Positions 9,159 to 20,922 of a DNA stretch of 64,000 nt are shown one piece after another. The notes beneath the pieces were generated by a model, which saw only the letters and a list, made by a program, of their open reading frames with translations, had not been told where the DNA came from and made no database searches. Within the stretch, counting starts at the first letter, position 1, and every line of letters starts with the position of its first letter. Both the position numbers and the translations under genes were made by a program. This DNA comes from Porphyra umbilicalis (Eukaryota > Rhodophyta > Bangiophyceae > Bangiales > Bangiaceae): positions 310,001-374,000 of the forward strand of contig KV918795.1 in assembly GCA_002049455.2 (NCBI GenBank), written 5' to 3'.

Positions 9159-12100
9159 ATGGATGAGCACGATGCCCCAGAGCCCCTTGAGCCTATCCCG
9201 GGCGAATTGAGTCGCAACCAGCGTCGTCAAGTGGCGCGCGCCCGGAAACGGGCGGAGGCCATGACTGCTGAAGCTGCTCGGGTGGCTGAGCAAGCCGCCC
9301 GGGCTGTCAATGCGGCGCGTGCGGTCGAACGAGGTGCGGTTGCGGTGGCGCGACGGGCCGAGGACACTGCGGCACCGGCCCCATTGGCTCCCCTCGGCAC
9401 CGGTCGCGAAATTGCGCCCGTGGCAGGTCGTGGCCGTGTTCGAGGCCGCGGCTGCGGTCGCGAGAGAGGCCGCGGCAGTGGCGACGCGGGCCCCAATCGA
9501 CTCGGCGGGCGCTCACACGCGGTTCGACGCGGGGATGGTGGCGGATCGCGGCTCGAATCGGCTGCTGACAGTGCCTCAGCCGCTGTCGGGGGACATCAGC
9601 CCTCACCAGGCCTGAGCGGCAGCGGTCGGGTGGGCGCGTGCGGCGCGACGCCCAAGCCACGCAATCGCCAGCCGGCTGTCCGGCCCACCCGGTCGTATGG
9701 GCCGGCACCCGGTGGCGACCGGGCCCAGTCTGCATCGGAAGTGATCGCCATCATCAACGATGGGCGGCGAGTTTTGACTGGTCGAGTGGGCGGGCTTACA
9801 GCCTCGCAGCTGCGGATGCTTCTCTCGGCCTTGGAACACGCGGGACCTGACTATCTTCCGAGCCTCGAACGGATGCAGATCCTGAGCCAGTGCCGTGGGG
9901 GCTGTGGCGACGTGGAGGCCATTGATTCGCTAATGGCTTCAGCTGTAAGGATATTGCAGAACGACGGCGGTGGTCCGCCGAGTCCTGCCGACACTACGGC
10001 CGCAAGCTTCCTTGTGAGGCAGGCTCTGGAGTCTCACGCATGCAAGGGCCAGTGCTTTGGGGGGGTGAAGCGCTCCCTCCCTCTTGCTTCCCGCCCAGCC
10101 CCGTCGCCTGCCCCATCTGCCGCCCTGCCTCCTGCTCCGATCCTCAACGCTGGAGCCTTGCCTCGTGCACCCCCCGCCAATGCACCGGCTGCGTCGAGCA
10201 CGCGCCGGCGGCCGCCCGGGCGGCCACTCCCGCCTCCTGCGAAGCGCCTCCGCCGCACGACCAGCCACGATGGGCACCCGCAGTCGGTCGCAACTGTAAC
10301 AACTTTTGCGCCGCCAACGCCGCGTGGTGCGCCGTCTTTGCCAATGGCGTCTGGAGCAAGCGATGGCCTGAACGCTCTGCCGGGAGCAGTGGAACCTGTC
10401 GTGCCGCTGTTCTTCTTTCCGGCGCGCGCCGAAAGGCGGCTCCAGCTGTCAACAGCGGATATCGGGTCGCTGGCAGAGGGCGAGGACATGTCCAAGCGCA
10501 TGATGGATGGCGTGCTGCTGTGGCTTTTATACTGGGCTGACAGCGGTGGAGTGCACGGTGGCCTCCGCGTTCTCTCCGCGCTCGACGCAGAGGACGTGAA
10601 GGACGCCGTGACTGATGACTGCCTGATCGTCAGTAGGGCGGCCAAAAGGTTACTTGACCGCCTTGTGTTCGGGGGGGGCACGGTCATCATGCCAGTGTAC
10701 AGCGGTCGGGGATGGTCGGGCTTGGTCGTGCGCCAACTCCATTTGGTCGTTTCCGCCGTCGTGCAGACCGTGATCGGTCGTGATGCAGCTCCCGTTCATG
10801 GCACCGCAGTTATGCTGATCAACACCTGCGAGACCAGGGGCGGCGCGCGAGTCGACTTTGACATTGTAGACGGCCTCTTCCGGTCGTTGAGTGCTGCGAT
10901 TTGTCAAACCCACCTACGTACCAGGGACTCACTCGGAATGCGGATGCGTGTCAACGGGTGCCTGCGGATGCGTTTGCCAGTGCGCCGTGTGGCGATTCCC
11001 GGAGGAGAGGTTGCTGACACGGCGGACCACCTCCTGGCACACGTGTCTTTGCTGCATTCGGCCAAACCACAAGCAGCAGCAGACCTGCTACGTCGTGACA
11101 ATGGGCCCCAATGGCAAAAGGCCCATGCCCCTCGGCGCTTGCGTGGCCTTGTTCGACGCATCGTGGACGCCCACCGACCCGGTGGAGAGATTTTTCTTGA
11201 GCAGGAGCCCGGCGAGGAGCTGTTGAACGGCTACGATATCTCGGAGGACGAGGCCGCCGACGGCGAAGAGGCGCTTAAAGACTTGACGGATGACGAAGAC
11301 GGTTCCGGTGACAACAGTGCGCATAACGGCAGTCGCAAGGGCGACAGCAGTGGAGGAATAAGACGCAGTCAAGATGGTGACAGTGTCGGGGATGGCGGTG
11401 GTGGGATCGACAATCGCAACGGACGAGGCCCAGCTGACGGCGTCGAAAACGGGTGTCGGACTGATGCGCATCTCGTGCTCGGAGGTTCCCCTCAGGGGCG
11501 TTCGAGAAACGTCCCTTGAGGGGGCATCGACGACGCACGGGGGTCTGGTGGCGGTACTGCTGCTATACACGCTCTTGGAGGCGCTGTGGTTAGTGTGCAC
11601 GATCACGATCGACGCAACAATGGTGGATACAGGCGCCACAGGGAAGTGGAGGCACCGCTGGGTGGTGCAGGCGTTGATGCCCGCGCTCGTTCTGGCGCTG
11701 CCGAAGGTGTGGTTGCTCAAGATGGACGCGACAATGGCGGCGGTAATGCAGGTGAGGCACGGGGACTCGTCGGTGCAGGCGTTGATGCACGCGCTCGTGC
11801 TGGTGCTCCCGTTGGTGTGGCTGCTCGAGATGGGCGCGACAATGGTGGCGGTTGTGCAGCGGCGGTGGGCGGACTTGGAGGTGCACGCATTGATGCACGC
11901 GCTAGTGGTCGTGGTGCCGATGTTGTGTTTGCTCAAGCTGGGCGCGACGATGGTGCTGGTGGTGCAGCGGCGGTACGCTGGCTTGGAGATGCACGCGTTG
12001 ATGCACGTGCAGGTGCTGGTGGTGCTGATGATGTGGTTGCTCAAGATGGACCCGACGATGGTGGTGGTGGTGGAGTGGTGGTACCCAGACTTGGTGAAGC

Positions 12101-14090
12101 AGCCATTCATGCACGTGCTCGTGCTGGTGCTCCCGTTTGTGTGGTTCCTCAAGATGGACGCGACAATGGTGGCGATGGTGCAGCGGCGGTTCGTGGACTT
12201 GGTCGTGCACGCGATGATGCACACGCTCGTGCTGGTGCTCCCGTTGGTGTGGTTGCTCAAGATGGACCCGACGATGGTGGTGGTGGTGGAGTGGTGGTAC
12301 GCGGACTTGGTGATGCACACATTGGTGCACGCGGTCGTGGTCGTGCTGCCGATGATGTGGTTGCTCAAGATGGACGCAACGATGGTGGCGATGGTGCAGC
12401 GGCAGTACGCGGAATTGGTGGTGCAAGCGTTGATGCACACGCTCGTGCTCGTGGAGCTGATGATGTGGTTGCTCATGATGAACGCGGCGATAGTCGCGAT
12501 GGTGCAGAAGCGGTACACATACTTGGTGGTGCAGCCATTCATGCATGTTCTCCTGCTGGTGCTCCCGTGGGTGTGGTTGCTCAAGATGGACGCGAAGATG
12601 GTGGCGATGGTGCAGCGACGGTTCGTGGACTTGGTCGTGCACACGATGATGCACACGCTCGTGCTGGTGCTCCCGTTGGTGTGCTTGCTCAAGATGGACC
12701 CGACGATGGTGGTGGTGGTGGAGAGGCGGTACGCCGACTTGGTGATGCACACATTGGTGCACGCGGTCGTGGTCGTGCTGCCAATGATGTGGTTGCTCAA
12801 GATGGACGCTACAATGGTGGCGATGGTGCAGCGGCGGTTCGTGGACTTGGTCGTGCACGCGATGATGCACACGCTCGTGCTGGTGCTCCCGTTGGTGTGC
12901 TTGCTCAAGATGGACCCGACGATGGTGGTGGTGGTGGAGTGGCGGTACGCGGACTTGGTGATGCACACATTGGTGCACGCGGTCGTGGTCGTGCTGCCGA
13001 TGATGTGGTTGCTCAAGATGGACGCAACGATGGTGGTGGTGCTGCAGTGAAGGTACAGAGGCCTGGTGGTGCAGCCGTTCATGCACGTTCTCGTGCTGGT
13101 GCTCCAGTTGGTGTGGTTGCTCAAGATGGTCGTGGCAATCGTGGAGGTGATGCAGTGGATGCACGGAGACGTGGTTGTGCAAGCGTTCATGCACGTGCTC
13201 GTGCTAGTGCTCCCGATCGTGTGGTTGCCCAAGGTGTACACGACAAGAATGGCGGTTGCGCAGTGGAGGTACCCGGACTTGATCATGCAGCCATTGATGC
13301 ACGCGCTCGTGGTGGTGCTGCGGTTGGTGTTGTCGCTCAAGAGGGACCCGAACATGGTGCCGGTGATGGAGTGGAGGCACGGGGACTCATTGGTGCAGCC
13401 GTTGACGCCCGCGCTCGTGGTGGTGCTCTCGTTGGTGTTGTTGCACAAGACGGACGCGACAATGGTGGCGGTGGTGAAGTGCAATCACAAGGACGCGCTC
13501 GTGCTGCCGATCACGCACGCGCTCGTGGTGGTGCTGCCGTTTTTATGGTGACTCGAGATCGACACGACACTCGTGTTGAAGGACATGGCCAAGACAGCGG
13601 AGGCGGCGACGGTGGTCGGGTGCTTGAGCAAGACGGGCGTCGTCCCGCCGCCGCCGACGGCGGTGGTGATTTTCATGCAAGAGGACTCACTGGCGATGCC
13701 GCCGATGCACAGGTTCTCGGTGTCGCTGCCGTTTGTATGTTACCTCGCGTTCAACGCGACGATGGTGGTGCACGGCGTAACCCCGTTGAAGGGCCTAGCC
13801 CAGGAGTCCGTGGCATTGCCGAAGGACCGTGTTGTGGTGCCGCCGCGGGAGTCGGTCTTTTTGTCGGTGATCCTTCTTTGATGTGCGAGGCTCTCGCCTC
13901 ACGGCGCGATGATCAGTTGTCTAGCTTTGATGCAGATGACATAAACGTCTTGGCCGGCACTCTCTCCTCAAACCACTTGGCCAGAGAAATGGACGGAGTC
14001 CCTTGTGCAACGCTCGCACCGATACAGAGCATACAGAAGCCTGGGGCTGCCGAAAAAGACCGTACATCGCCAAAGAAACTCTGTTCCTGA
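9159..14090 (+). CDS. long TE-type protein: RG-rich N-terminus, degenerate Ulp1/C48-like domain, 36-residue repeats; in-frame TGA
   Basis: The ATG at 9159 begins a basic, Ala/Arg-rich segment with an RG-rich box (GRGRVRGRGCGRERGRG, about residues 86-105) and a helical region near residue 200 (LTASQLRMLLSALEHAG). Residues about 430-640 follow the layout of Ulp1/C48 peptidases: MDGVLLWLLYWA, then VIMPVYSGRGWSGLVV where the family has 'iPvn..HW.LvVi', then IPGGEVADTADHLLAHVSLL where it has 'Q.dg.DCGvfv..y...l'. The catalytic His and Cys are absent, so activity is unlikely. An acidic tail leads to TGA (11517-11519, probably from CGA). The same frame then continues through the 108-bp repeat array into a unique C-terminus (SSFDADDINVLAGTLSSNHL) ending at TGA 14088. 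Ulp1-like domains are common cargo of plant and algal DNA transposons. Confidence 0.55.
11586..13880. repeat. 108-bp coding-compatible tandem array, ~18 copies plus degenerate tail
   Basis: TGG then TT(G/C)CTCAAGATGGAC recurs at 12034, 12142, 12250 and onward with an exact 108-bp (36-codon) spacing. Two-unit blocks of 216 bp are nearly identical at 12190, 12622 and 12838, a higher-order pattern showing recent local amplification. Three frames stay open for hundreds of codons: a Gly/Ala/Asp-rich plus frame (QDGRDNGGDGAAAVRGLG), a hydrophobic plus frame (LKMDATMVAMVQRR) and a Ser/Thr/Cys-rich minus frame (TIVASILSNHTNGSTST). The first is favoured because it is in frame with the gene on both sides. 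After about 13560 the repeats decay. Confidence 0.9.
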
Positions 14091-14265
14091 GTTGGGATTG
14101 CACGGACTGATTCGGTCGAATAGTGCATCATTCAGGCAATTTGGCGCGCACGTGTTTCGAATAGTAGCACGCGAGAGGCGCCCCGTCTCTAGTCGACTGC
14201 CAAAGCGACATTCCGGGGACAAGCTCAGAGTGCGCGTTCAAACCTTTCCGCAGTTCCCTACCATT

Positions 14266-15792
14266 ATGTGCGACTCATTCTCTGGTAGGCCTGCGCCTGA
14301 CCTGAGCGTCAAGCGCGAAGACTTGAGGGCACAGCTGCCATCAGAAAGGGAACAGCGAATGTCAGGTGCGGAACTCAGAGCCAAAGTCGGTGAGAGTGCA
14401 AACGCCGTTCAAGCCGCATACCGGGACTTCGGTGTGACGCGCTTCCTTGCCAGTGTGAACGATCCCAGCGCGACTTGGGTGCGACGAGTCACAGCTGCCG
14501 GCAAAGAGAGGCCCGTGATGGGTGGAGCCCTTGATCCCGTAGATGTGTACTATCTTTCAGACATGTCACCTGACAACAAGGATGGGTGCAGTAGGAGTCT
14601 CGGCGACCCTGCGTGTACTGCCCATGCCGAGTCTTGCCCGCCTCGTCAGCGATTTGAGAACCCTCGCACATTGAATCAACACACTATGCTCGGTGCAGCG
14701 TCCACATACGAAGGTATCAACACGAGCTTGCTGTACGTTGGGTCCCAAGGCTCTCACTTTAGCTGGCACGTTGAGGACAGTCTGTTGCAATCATGTTCGT
14801 ACTTGCAGGCCGGAGCGAGCAAGTTTTGGTGGTTCATTCCGGCGTCGGAACGCCCTCTCGCCGAGCGCGTGATGCGAGAGCATATGGACCCGGTTGTATT
14901 GGAAGCGGCCGGAGGTGACGTATGGACAGTTCTTGCTGTAAAGGCGTGCTTGTGGCCTGCAACGCTCTTTCTGGCTCGTGGTGTACGAGTTGGATTCCAC
15001 AAGATGGAGCCTGGGGACTTTGTTGTCACGGGTTACGGCGTCCTTCACAGCGGCTTCAATGGGGGACCAAACGTGGCCTCCGCCGTGAACACTGCCTGCA
15101 CAGCCTGGTTTTCTTACGCGATGGAACACGCAGAGCACTGGCGCAATAAGCTGACCATCCACATCCCTTTTGAAAAGCTGCTGGTGCTTGCGGCCCAGAA
15201 GCTCGCTGCTGGGAAATGGTGGTGCGGCGACGCGAAGATGTATCAGGCGTTAGAGCCAGAACAGTTCCAATGGGATATCAAAGTCATGGTGTCTTACCTA
15301 GGAAAGTACCTTGACGATACGCAGGCTTTTTTGGAGATGGGACCAGACACAGACTGGGCTGGCAGGAAGGCCACCATCGTCGACATGATGCGGGCGTCCA
15401 TGGGCGTGACGAAGTTTATCGTGCACAACTACATACAGCCGAAAGGGACACCCTTGGTGCTGCCCAATGAGGATACGGGATCAGTCACAGACTATTCAGT
15501 TGATGGCACTTCTTGCCCTGATTGCGGTGTAGTCGTTTGGCTCTCGGTCATTGTCTGCCCAACGTGCATTGAACAGCTAGGCGAAGAAGCTGGACCTACT
15601 GCTCCTCTGTGCTGTCTGCGCTGCGCACCGACCATGTTCGGGAGCGAGCACGATCGACTTCGCCAGGGCTCTCCGGCGCAGAGGCGTCTCATGGGTTGCC
15701 ATGCTCCGGTGGTGGTGCAGCGGCTCTCGAACAGCTCCGTGTACCTCTTGGTGGATGAATTGAAGAAGCTGTCAGTGGGACGTTCTGCATGA
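14266..15792 (+). CDS. JmjC-domain protein (KDM4/KDM5-like histone demethylase fold) with C-terminal Cys cluster
   Basis: The ATG at 14266 gives 508 residues ending at TGA. The JmjC core is clear: GINTSLLYVGSQGSHFSWHVED, in which His168 and Glu170 are the Fe(II) ligands, Lys186 in GASKFWWF matches the 2-oxoglutarate-binding Lys, and PGDFVVTGYGVLHSGFN supplies the third ligand His261. AVNTACTAWF follows as in the family. Near the C-terminus CPDC (417/420), CPTC (431/434) and CCLRC resemble the C5HC2 zinc finger found after JmjC in KDM5 proteins; no JmjN, PHD or ARID domain is visible. Expected role: Fe(II)/2-oxoglutarate-dependent demethylation of histone lysines in the nucleus. It lies 175 bp downstream of the repeat-protein gene and is convergent with the CACTA remnant that ends at 16047. 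The frame is intact. Confidence 0.85.
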   Translation: MCDSFSGRPAPDLSVKREDLRAQLPSEREQRMSGAELRAKVGESANAVQAAYRDFGVTRFLASVNDPSATWVRRVTAAGKERPVMGGALDPVDVYYLSDMSPDNKDGCSRSLGDPACTAHAESCPPRQRFENPRTLNQHTMLGAASTYEGINTSLLYVGSQGSHFSWHVEDSLLQSCSYLQAGASKFWWFIPASERPLAERVMREHMDPVVLEAAGGDVWTVLAVKACLWPATLFLARGVRVGFHKMEPGDFVVTGYGVLHSGFNGGPNVASAVNTACTAWFSYAMEHAEHWRNKLTIHIPFEKLLVLAAQKLAAGKWWCGDAKMYQALEPEQFQWDIKVMVSYLGKYLDDTQAFLEMGPDTDWAGRKATIVDMMRASMGVTKFIVHNYIQPKGTPLVLPNEDTGSVTDYSVDGTSCPDCGVVVWLSVIVCPTCIEQLGEEAGPTAPLCCLRCAPTMFGSEHDRLRQGSPAQRRLMGCHAPVVVQRLSNSSVYLLVDELKKLSVGRSA

Positions 15793-16046
15793 GCGATGTC
15801 ATTTGTGTTTTTTCTATGCTTCTTGCTTTTGGCTTCTCCATGCGCACTGTGTATGTTTCATCGTACTGCCTCACGTTGCTGGCTGTCACACATAGGCTGT
15901 TGTAATATTCATCAACTTCTTCTCATTTGCTCTTGAGTCCATCGTAGGTCCCTTGCTCGTTGTTCTTGGTGCAGTACAGTATTCAAACCATGAGCCGAGT
16001 CCGACTTACACGTCAGAGAGAAATAAAATACACAAGTCACTCTCAG
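15793..16046. other. short convergent intergenic region
   Basis: The 3' ends of the JmjC gene and the minus-strand CACTA transposase face each other across about 250 bp. The AATAAAATA near 16021-16030 could serve polyadenylation of the plus-strand transcript. Confidence 0.4.
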
Positions 16047-19000
16047 TCACCCGCTCTTAAAGTGGAAGCCCGAACGTTTGGTAAACATGACATTACGCTG
16101 CCCACAAGGAAGCACAAATGCCAATTGGCCGACGCGGTCGGCAGTGACAATGGTAACATCAGCTGCTACGTCAACAGCGACGACAGCCGGCTCGCCCAAG
16201 ACGGAGAAGGCCATGTGCGGTACACTCCATGGCTCGTAGGCAACGTAAAGCTCGCTGTTGACGGTTGCAATGGAGTGGACGCGACCAAAGCGCTTGTGGT
16301 TCATGTCACTCGTTCCAGAGCCATGCTTTTCAGGTACAATGTCAACAATGGACACTGTGGACCCTTCTGCGATAATAATCGATCGCTCTTTCCTCGCGGC
16401 CTTCCGCCAAAGTGTGAGTGCCGCGTTGGGCGCATGGCGCTTCAAAACATCTTCTTTGGGCCCCAAGGGCGTGCGCACAGCGTGCATGGCACGCTAAGCA
16501 TCATTGACTGTGGCCGCATTACCTCTGCTCGGACCCAGGCTGTAGAAAGAGACGGCCTTCAGCTGCTTGCCTCGTCTACCAATGAGCCATGAAGCGGGTA
16601 TTCCATATTCGCCTGGCCAAGATAGCACTCGGGAGTACTGTTCTGTGTCTCTCCACCTCTGTATGGCATACTCAGCGGGGTTCCAGCTGTTGCTCTGGCT
16701 CACCTCACGCTTTGCCAGCTGGTGAAACCTCTCAGAAATGAGCTCACATATGGCCGGCCCGAGCTGCACCAGCGGGAGAGTGCGATACAAGAGCTCTAGT
16801 AAACGGTACACAGATGGTCGCTCCCACGACCCGTTGAATGGCACCAGCCGACGCAGTTCAATCATCAGACTCTCGCCCAAGACTTGGAGCTCAGCGACAG
16901 TGGGCCTCGTTCGCACGGCCTCCTCGCCATCCGAGGCAGCTGTTGGGAGGTAGAAAAGTGCGGTAGAGAACCATCGGAGGGCATGAAGAGCACTGAGTGC
17001 GGCAACTGCGTGTGGCGATGTGGCTGTAGGATGGACAAAGTACTGCAGCACTGTCGGGCCCACCGTGAGCAGCACTGCATAGTCTGACATTGAGAGGGTT
17101 GTGCCACCCATCTTTTCGGGTTCGAACGACGACAAGACTGTGTGTGTCGGGACATACCTCGCACAGCGACGCATCTGCATTGTGAATGAGTCCCGTTGCT
17201 CTACTGATAAGGCATCGTAGGCTTCCACTCAAAGGTTTGACCTGATGTTGTAGTGGAGTTGGTGTGAGGGAGCGACAACCACATGCTCGTGTATGTCCAA
17301 ACTCCCGGGACCCCGTGCCTCTTCAAGACGCATGATCAGGCTGCCGGACTAATCGGATATGCCATTAAGAAGCAGTGCATCCTTCACGGATTCCGCAGAC
17401 AGCTGTGGGGAGCTCCTCACGGCCGACATGATAAGCGCAGTCCGCTCTTGCGTTCGAGAGTAGCGAGAGTCCTTAACGTCAAAAGGGGTCGTGCTGCTCA
17501 TGGCTCGCTCTTTCCGGGCTGTCGTGGTCTTCAATTGGACAATGTCGCAGCTAGTGCAGTGCTCTATGCCTGGGGCAACGACCGAGTTGGAAAACTTTGC
17601 AGCCATAGGGAAATCAAAGAGACCAAGACACAGGTACACACGAACTTCCACGTTCTGCTGTTTGAAGGCATCATACACGTGAACACCTTCCTTACTCGCG
17701 AGGAGTACGTCTTCCACCACGCGCTTGAGAAGTGCGTCCGGGTTGGCTCCAAGTGGCAATAAAACAGTGGACGAACAGAAAACGCACGATCCTTAATGCT
17801 GAGAGATGTGTATGCTGCATAGTAGCCCTCCAGGCTTCCCCGTCGACGCTTGTATACGTTGAATTCATCACCGTACAATTAAACGTATAGCGTGTAGGGG
17901 TCTTTTTCCGGGAGAGCACACTCCGGGGGCATTGCCGCCTGCGAGAGCTCCAGTGGCCGCAGTGACGTTAAGGCGGACCACGAGTCATGTTCCACCATGG
18001 CTGATGCTTTTACGACAAGAGCCAGTACGCCACCGGACCGCGTGAACCGCAAAGTAAACCTGCGTTCTTCGGTAAAGCATGGTGCCCAGCTCGTGGGCGG
18101 TACGAAATCAGGAAAAGCAGAAAACTGCGCGAGGGAGTCCCCAAGTCGAAGTGCGCTCTGGGGAGCATACGTGGACGCGGATGTGGTAAAGCTGCGGTCA
18201 CAAGCAATGGCTGTGCTCCTCAGACTGGCCTTGAACGTCGTAGCTGCATCAAGAGAGACCTGGGCGATACATCCAATGTCGTACCTGTACCGGTCTCGGA
18301 ACAGGACGTTCTTCACGTTATACCTCGCGGGATCCCTGGCCACTACAGTCTGATAAAACTCTGCAGGCCGCTCAGCTGTGCCCATGCACGATTCCCCTTT
18401 ACTGTGGAAAAGAGGAGCCGTCTTGGGATCTCCAAAGTCCCGCTTTACGTGCTCAAAGAAAGAAATGTACGACACGATTGCGTCAGGCAGGTTTCGCAAG
18501 GCTCTTCCTTTGCCAACGGGAAGCTGACGTGTGGTTGTTTCTCTTCGCAGTGGTATGGCTGACTTCAGCATGTGCTTGCGCAACTGCCGTAAGCGCCACC
18601 TCGAGGGCCACTCCTCCTGCGGGATAAAGGAGTTCTCGTCCTCTCGCATCATGTCATACTGTCTGAGCGTCACGCGCACTCGCCCATAGAGGTACCCAAA
18701 ACACAAGAACTCGCGACGTGTTGCAAACCCCTCATCAGGGTGCTCAGATGCACTCGAAAATTCTGTGTCGTCTGATGGGTAAGCGTCTGACTCAGATTCT
18801 GATGACAGGGCGACGTCGTCGTACTCCTCTATATGGGACACTCGTGGTATCGCTCTGCCAGGGACAGGTTGGGGTCTGCCTGCCCAGCCACCACCGTCGC
18901 CTTCACGGCCGACATCATGCTCTGCAGAATCCGAGTTCGTGGGATGTGCTTGCAAATGAATCAGGTTGGCATCAGTGAGATTGAAAAACGCAGAACCTCG

Positions 19001-19072
19001 TGGACCGCGCCTGCGACGCTTCATGGCGACCAGGAAAGGGGGCCCGTGCGTGCGTAGCACAGTATCCGACAC
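16047..19072 (-). pseudogene. CACTA (Tnp2-family) transposase, decayed
   Basis: Read on the minus strand from 19072: an acidic N-terminal part (SSESESDAYPSDD), FGYLYGRVRVTLRQYD, then the Tnp2 block LYGDEFNVYKRRRGSLEG, YLCLGLFDFPMAAKFS...HCTSC (the CxxC kept here), SHQLHYNIRSNL (equivalent of MHLFFCNVVPNLW) and ISERFHQLAKREV (equivalent of FPLERLIG), ending at TGA 16047. The frame carries TAA at 17879, a one-base frameshift near 17770, TAG at 17349, TGA at 17229 and TAG at 16494. Aligned to the copy at 1-1833, the stops at 17349 and 17229 fall where that copy has Trp. Everything else is well conserved, so decay is recent relative to divergence. Strand and spacing put its 3' end against the JmjC gene. 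Confidence 0.8.
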
Positions 19073-20410
19073 TGCACGTTAACACCACATACGCACGCCC
19101 GTAGGAGCACCAAGAGGGACACAGCCGAGGACCTGTTTGACGGGGATACACAGCGAGATCACGGGCCCAAGGCACAGGACGCCGGCACGATGCGACTGCG
19201 GTGTGGCACCTCAAGCATTGACGGAGGCTCACTTCGGTGTACCTATGGCGAGGGAGGCTCTGATCTGCTGATCGGCACGAGTTGGAGCTGCTCGGCAAAT
19301 TCCCGGCTCGGACACTCTGCACCGATCCTCCTTTCTGACAATAGGAAAGGTACGAAGGACACGTCCTTCAAGGTGGACCACCGGCGGACGGCTTCCGTGC
19401 GCTCATTGGCCAGCCATGTCTAGCCCCCCCAGCGACCAAGGCGCCGATTGGTTTTCCATTTGATCCGGCAGACCATCTGCGGAACAGTCCTCCAGTGATC
19501 CTCGTTTGATCTCAAGGATGATCCTCAGTAAAGTCCGAACGCCACCGTCAGGACTGTTTCCAGGACGGTCTTGCGTCATAGATCTCGCCCTATCCTATTC
19601 TACGTTTGAGATTAGGCCAGGACGGTCCACCGGAAAACCCCGGGGAGTTCCTCCACTTGATCTGATGATCACTGGGGGACGATCTCAATTTCGCGTCACG
19701 CCGACCTCCAGAATCGATGTGGCTGCGTGAGCAAATCGTGCCGCAGGCCTATATGGTGAATTCCTCGATTATGTGGCTAGGATTAAATAAGGACGAGCAT
19801 CCGTCTCCCTGTGCAGCTAAGAGCACACACAACAACGACTGTTGCGAACCTCTTTTGCGTATTATTCGTTAAACGTGGCATATTTGCCAGTTATGGGCAG
19901 AGGTATGGGAATACCAGTCATCCCACCAACGTCGCGAACCAGATCTGCGAACCGAGCTACTGGTGGGCCAGATATCAGTCCAACCGGATAATATGGCGCT
20001 GGTTCGCAGGAGGTTCGCATTTTTCCATCGGCCGACCATACCACTGGCGTTTGGGCAGACGTTTGTGCAATTCCGAACGTTTTGCGAACCGAATTTGTCT
20101 ACAATTGTGTCTAAACGGGGGTCAAACACCCAAATCGGGACGATCGCAGACAAACACACGTTGCGTTGACGATCGCACTGGCGTCTCGAGATCTGATATT
20201 CATGAGCATGCGGTCGCGAGTGGCCGCAGATTCCGTTCGAGGCGCAAGCGGCGCTCATTGTCGGGCCCTGTGGGGTGGGGGGCGGGCAGGACACGGTTTT
20301 TCCTGGTGGACATCCGCCGCCACGCGCGATTCTGGGTCGGCCCCCCCACGGCTGAACGGCTTGATTAGGGGGGGGGGGCCGCCTAGAGGCACTGTCGCAT
20401 GGGTGGGCGC
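19073..20410. other. non-coding flank of the CACTA remnant
   Basis: Balanced composition with no gene-like frame. The stretch 19496-19600 resembles 5480-5560. From about 19830 to 20110 the motif TTCGCAGG / TTGCGAACC occurs repeatedly on both strands, but no complete terminal repeat could be drawn. G homopolymers begin at 20270. Confidence 0.4.
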
Positions 20411-20922
20411 GCGGCCGCAATGCGGTCGTGCAGCGGAATTCTTTGGCGGAATGGCCCCCAGTTGACGCGCTGCTGGTGCCACCGACCTGCGCTGGAAGCC
20501 AATCGGGGGGGGGTTCCGCGCAGCGCAACATTGTGTGGCCGGCATGTGACAGTCCGCGCGCAGCCGCACCCGCGGGAATGGGCCCTGCATGGGGGTTTTC
20601 AGGCTGCGCCGCGCAGCCCACACTATTGATCACGCGGCCGCCCGGGACCTGCCAATTGCGCTTTCTGTGGGGGGGGGGGCGCAAAGCGACAGATCGACGC
20701 GGTGCGCTCGCCACCAGCGGCGCGTCGATCACACCGTCGTCGTCGGGGGGAGCGCGATTGTGGTACCGCCGTCGTCGGCGTCGTCCACCCAGTTTCCCCG
20801 TTCTGCCCGTCTCCTTCGCCGGTGCAGCGACCGTGAGCGGCCGTGAGCGGCCGTGTTGACGGCCGCATTTGCGGCCGCTTCTGCGGCCGCTCTAGATCTC
20901 CTGAAGTCGGCTGCACCGGTGG

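Noticed and set aside
11088-13484. 798-codon Ser/Thr/Cys-rich minus-strand frame through the 108-bp array
   Set aside because: It exists because the period is divisible by three, and it has no unique flanking protein sequence; the Gly/Ala/Asp-rich plus frame is in register with the gene on both sides.
15960-16592. Plus-strand gene of about 210 codons
   Set aside because: It is the shadow of the C-terminal domain of the minus-strand CACTA transposase, which aligns with the copy at the window start.
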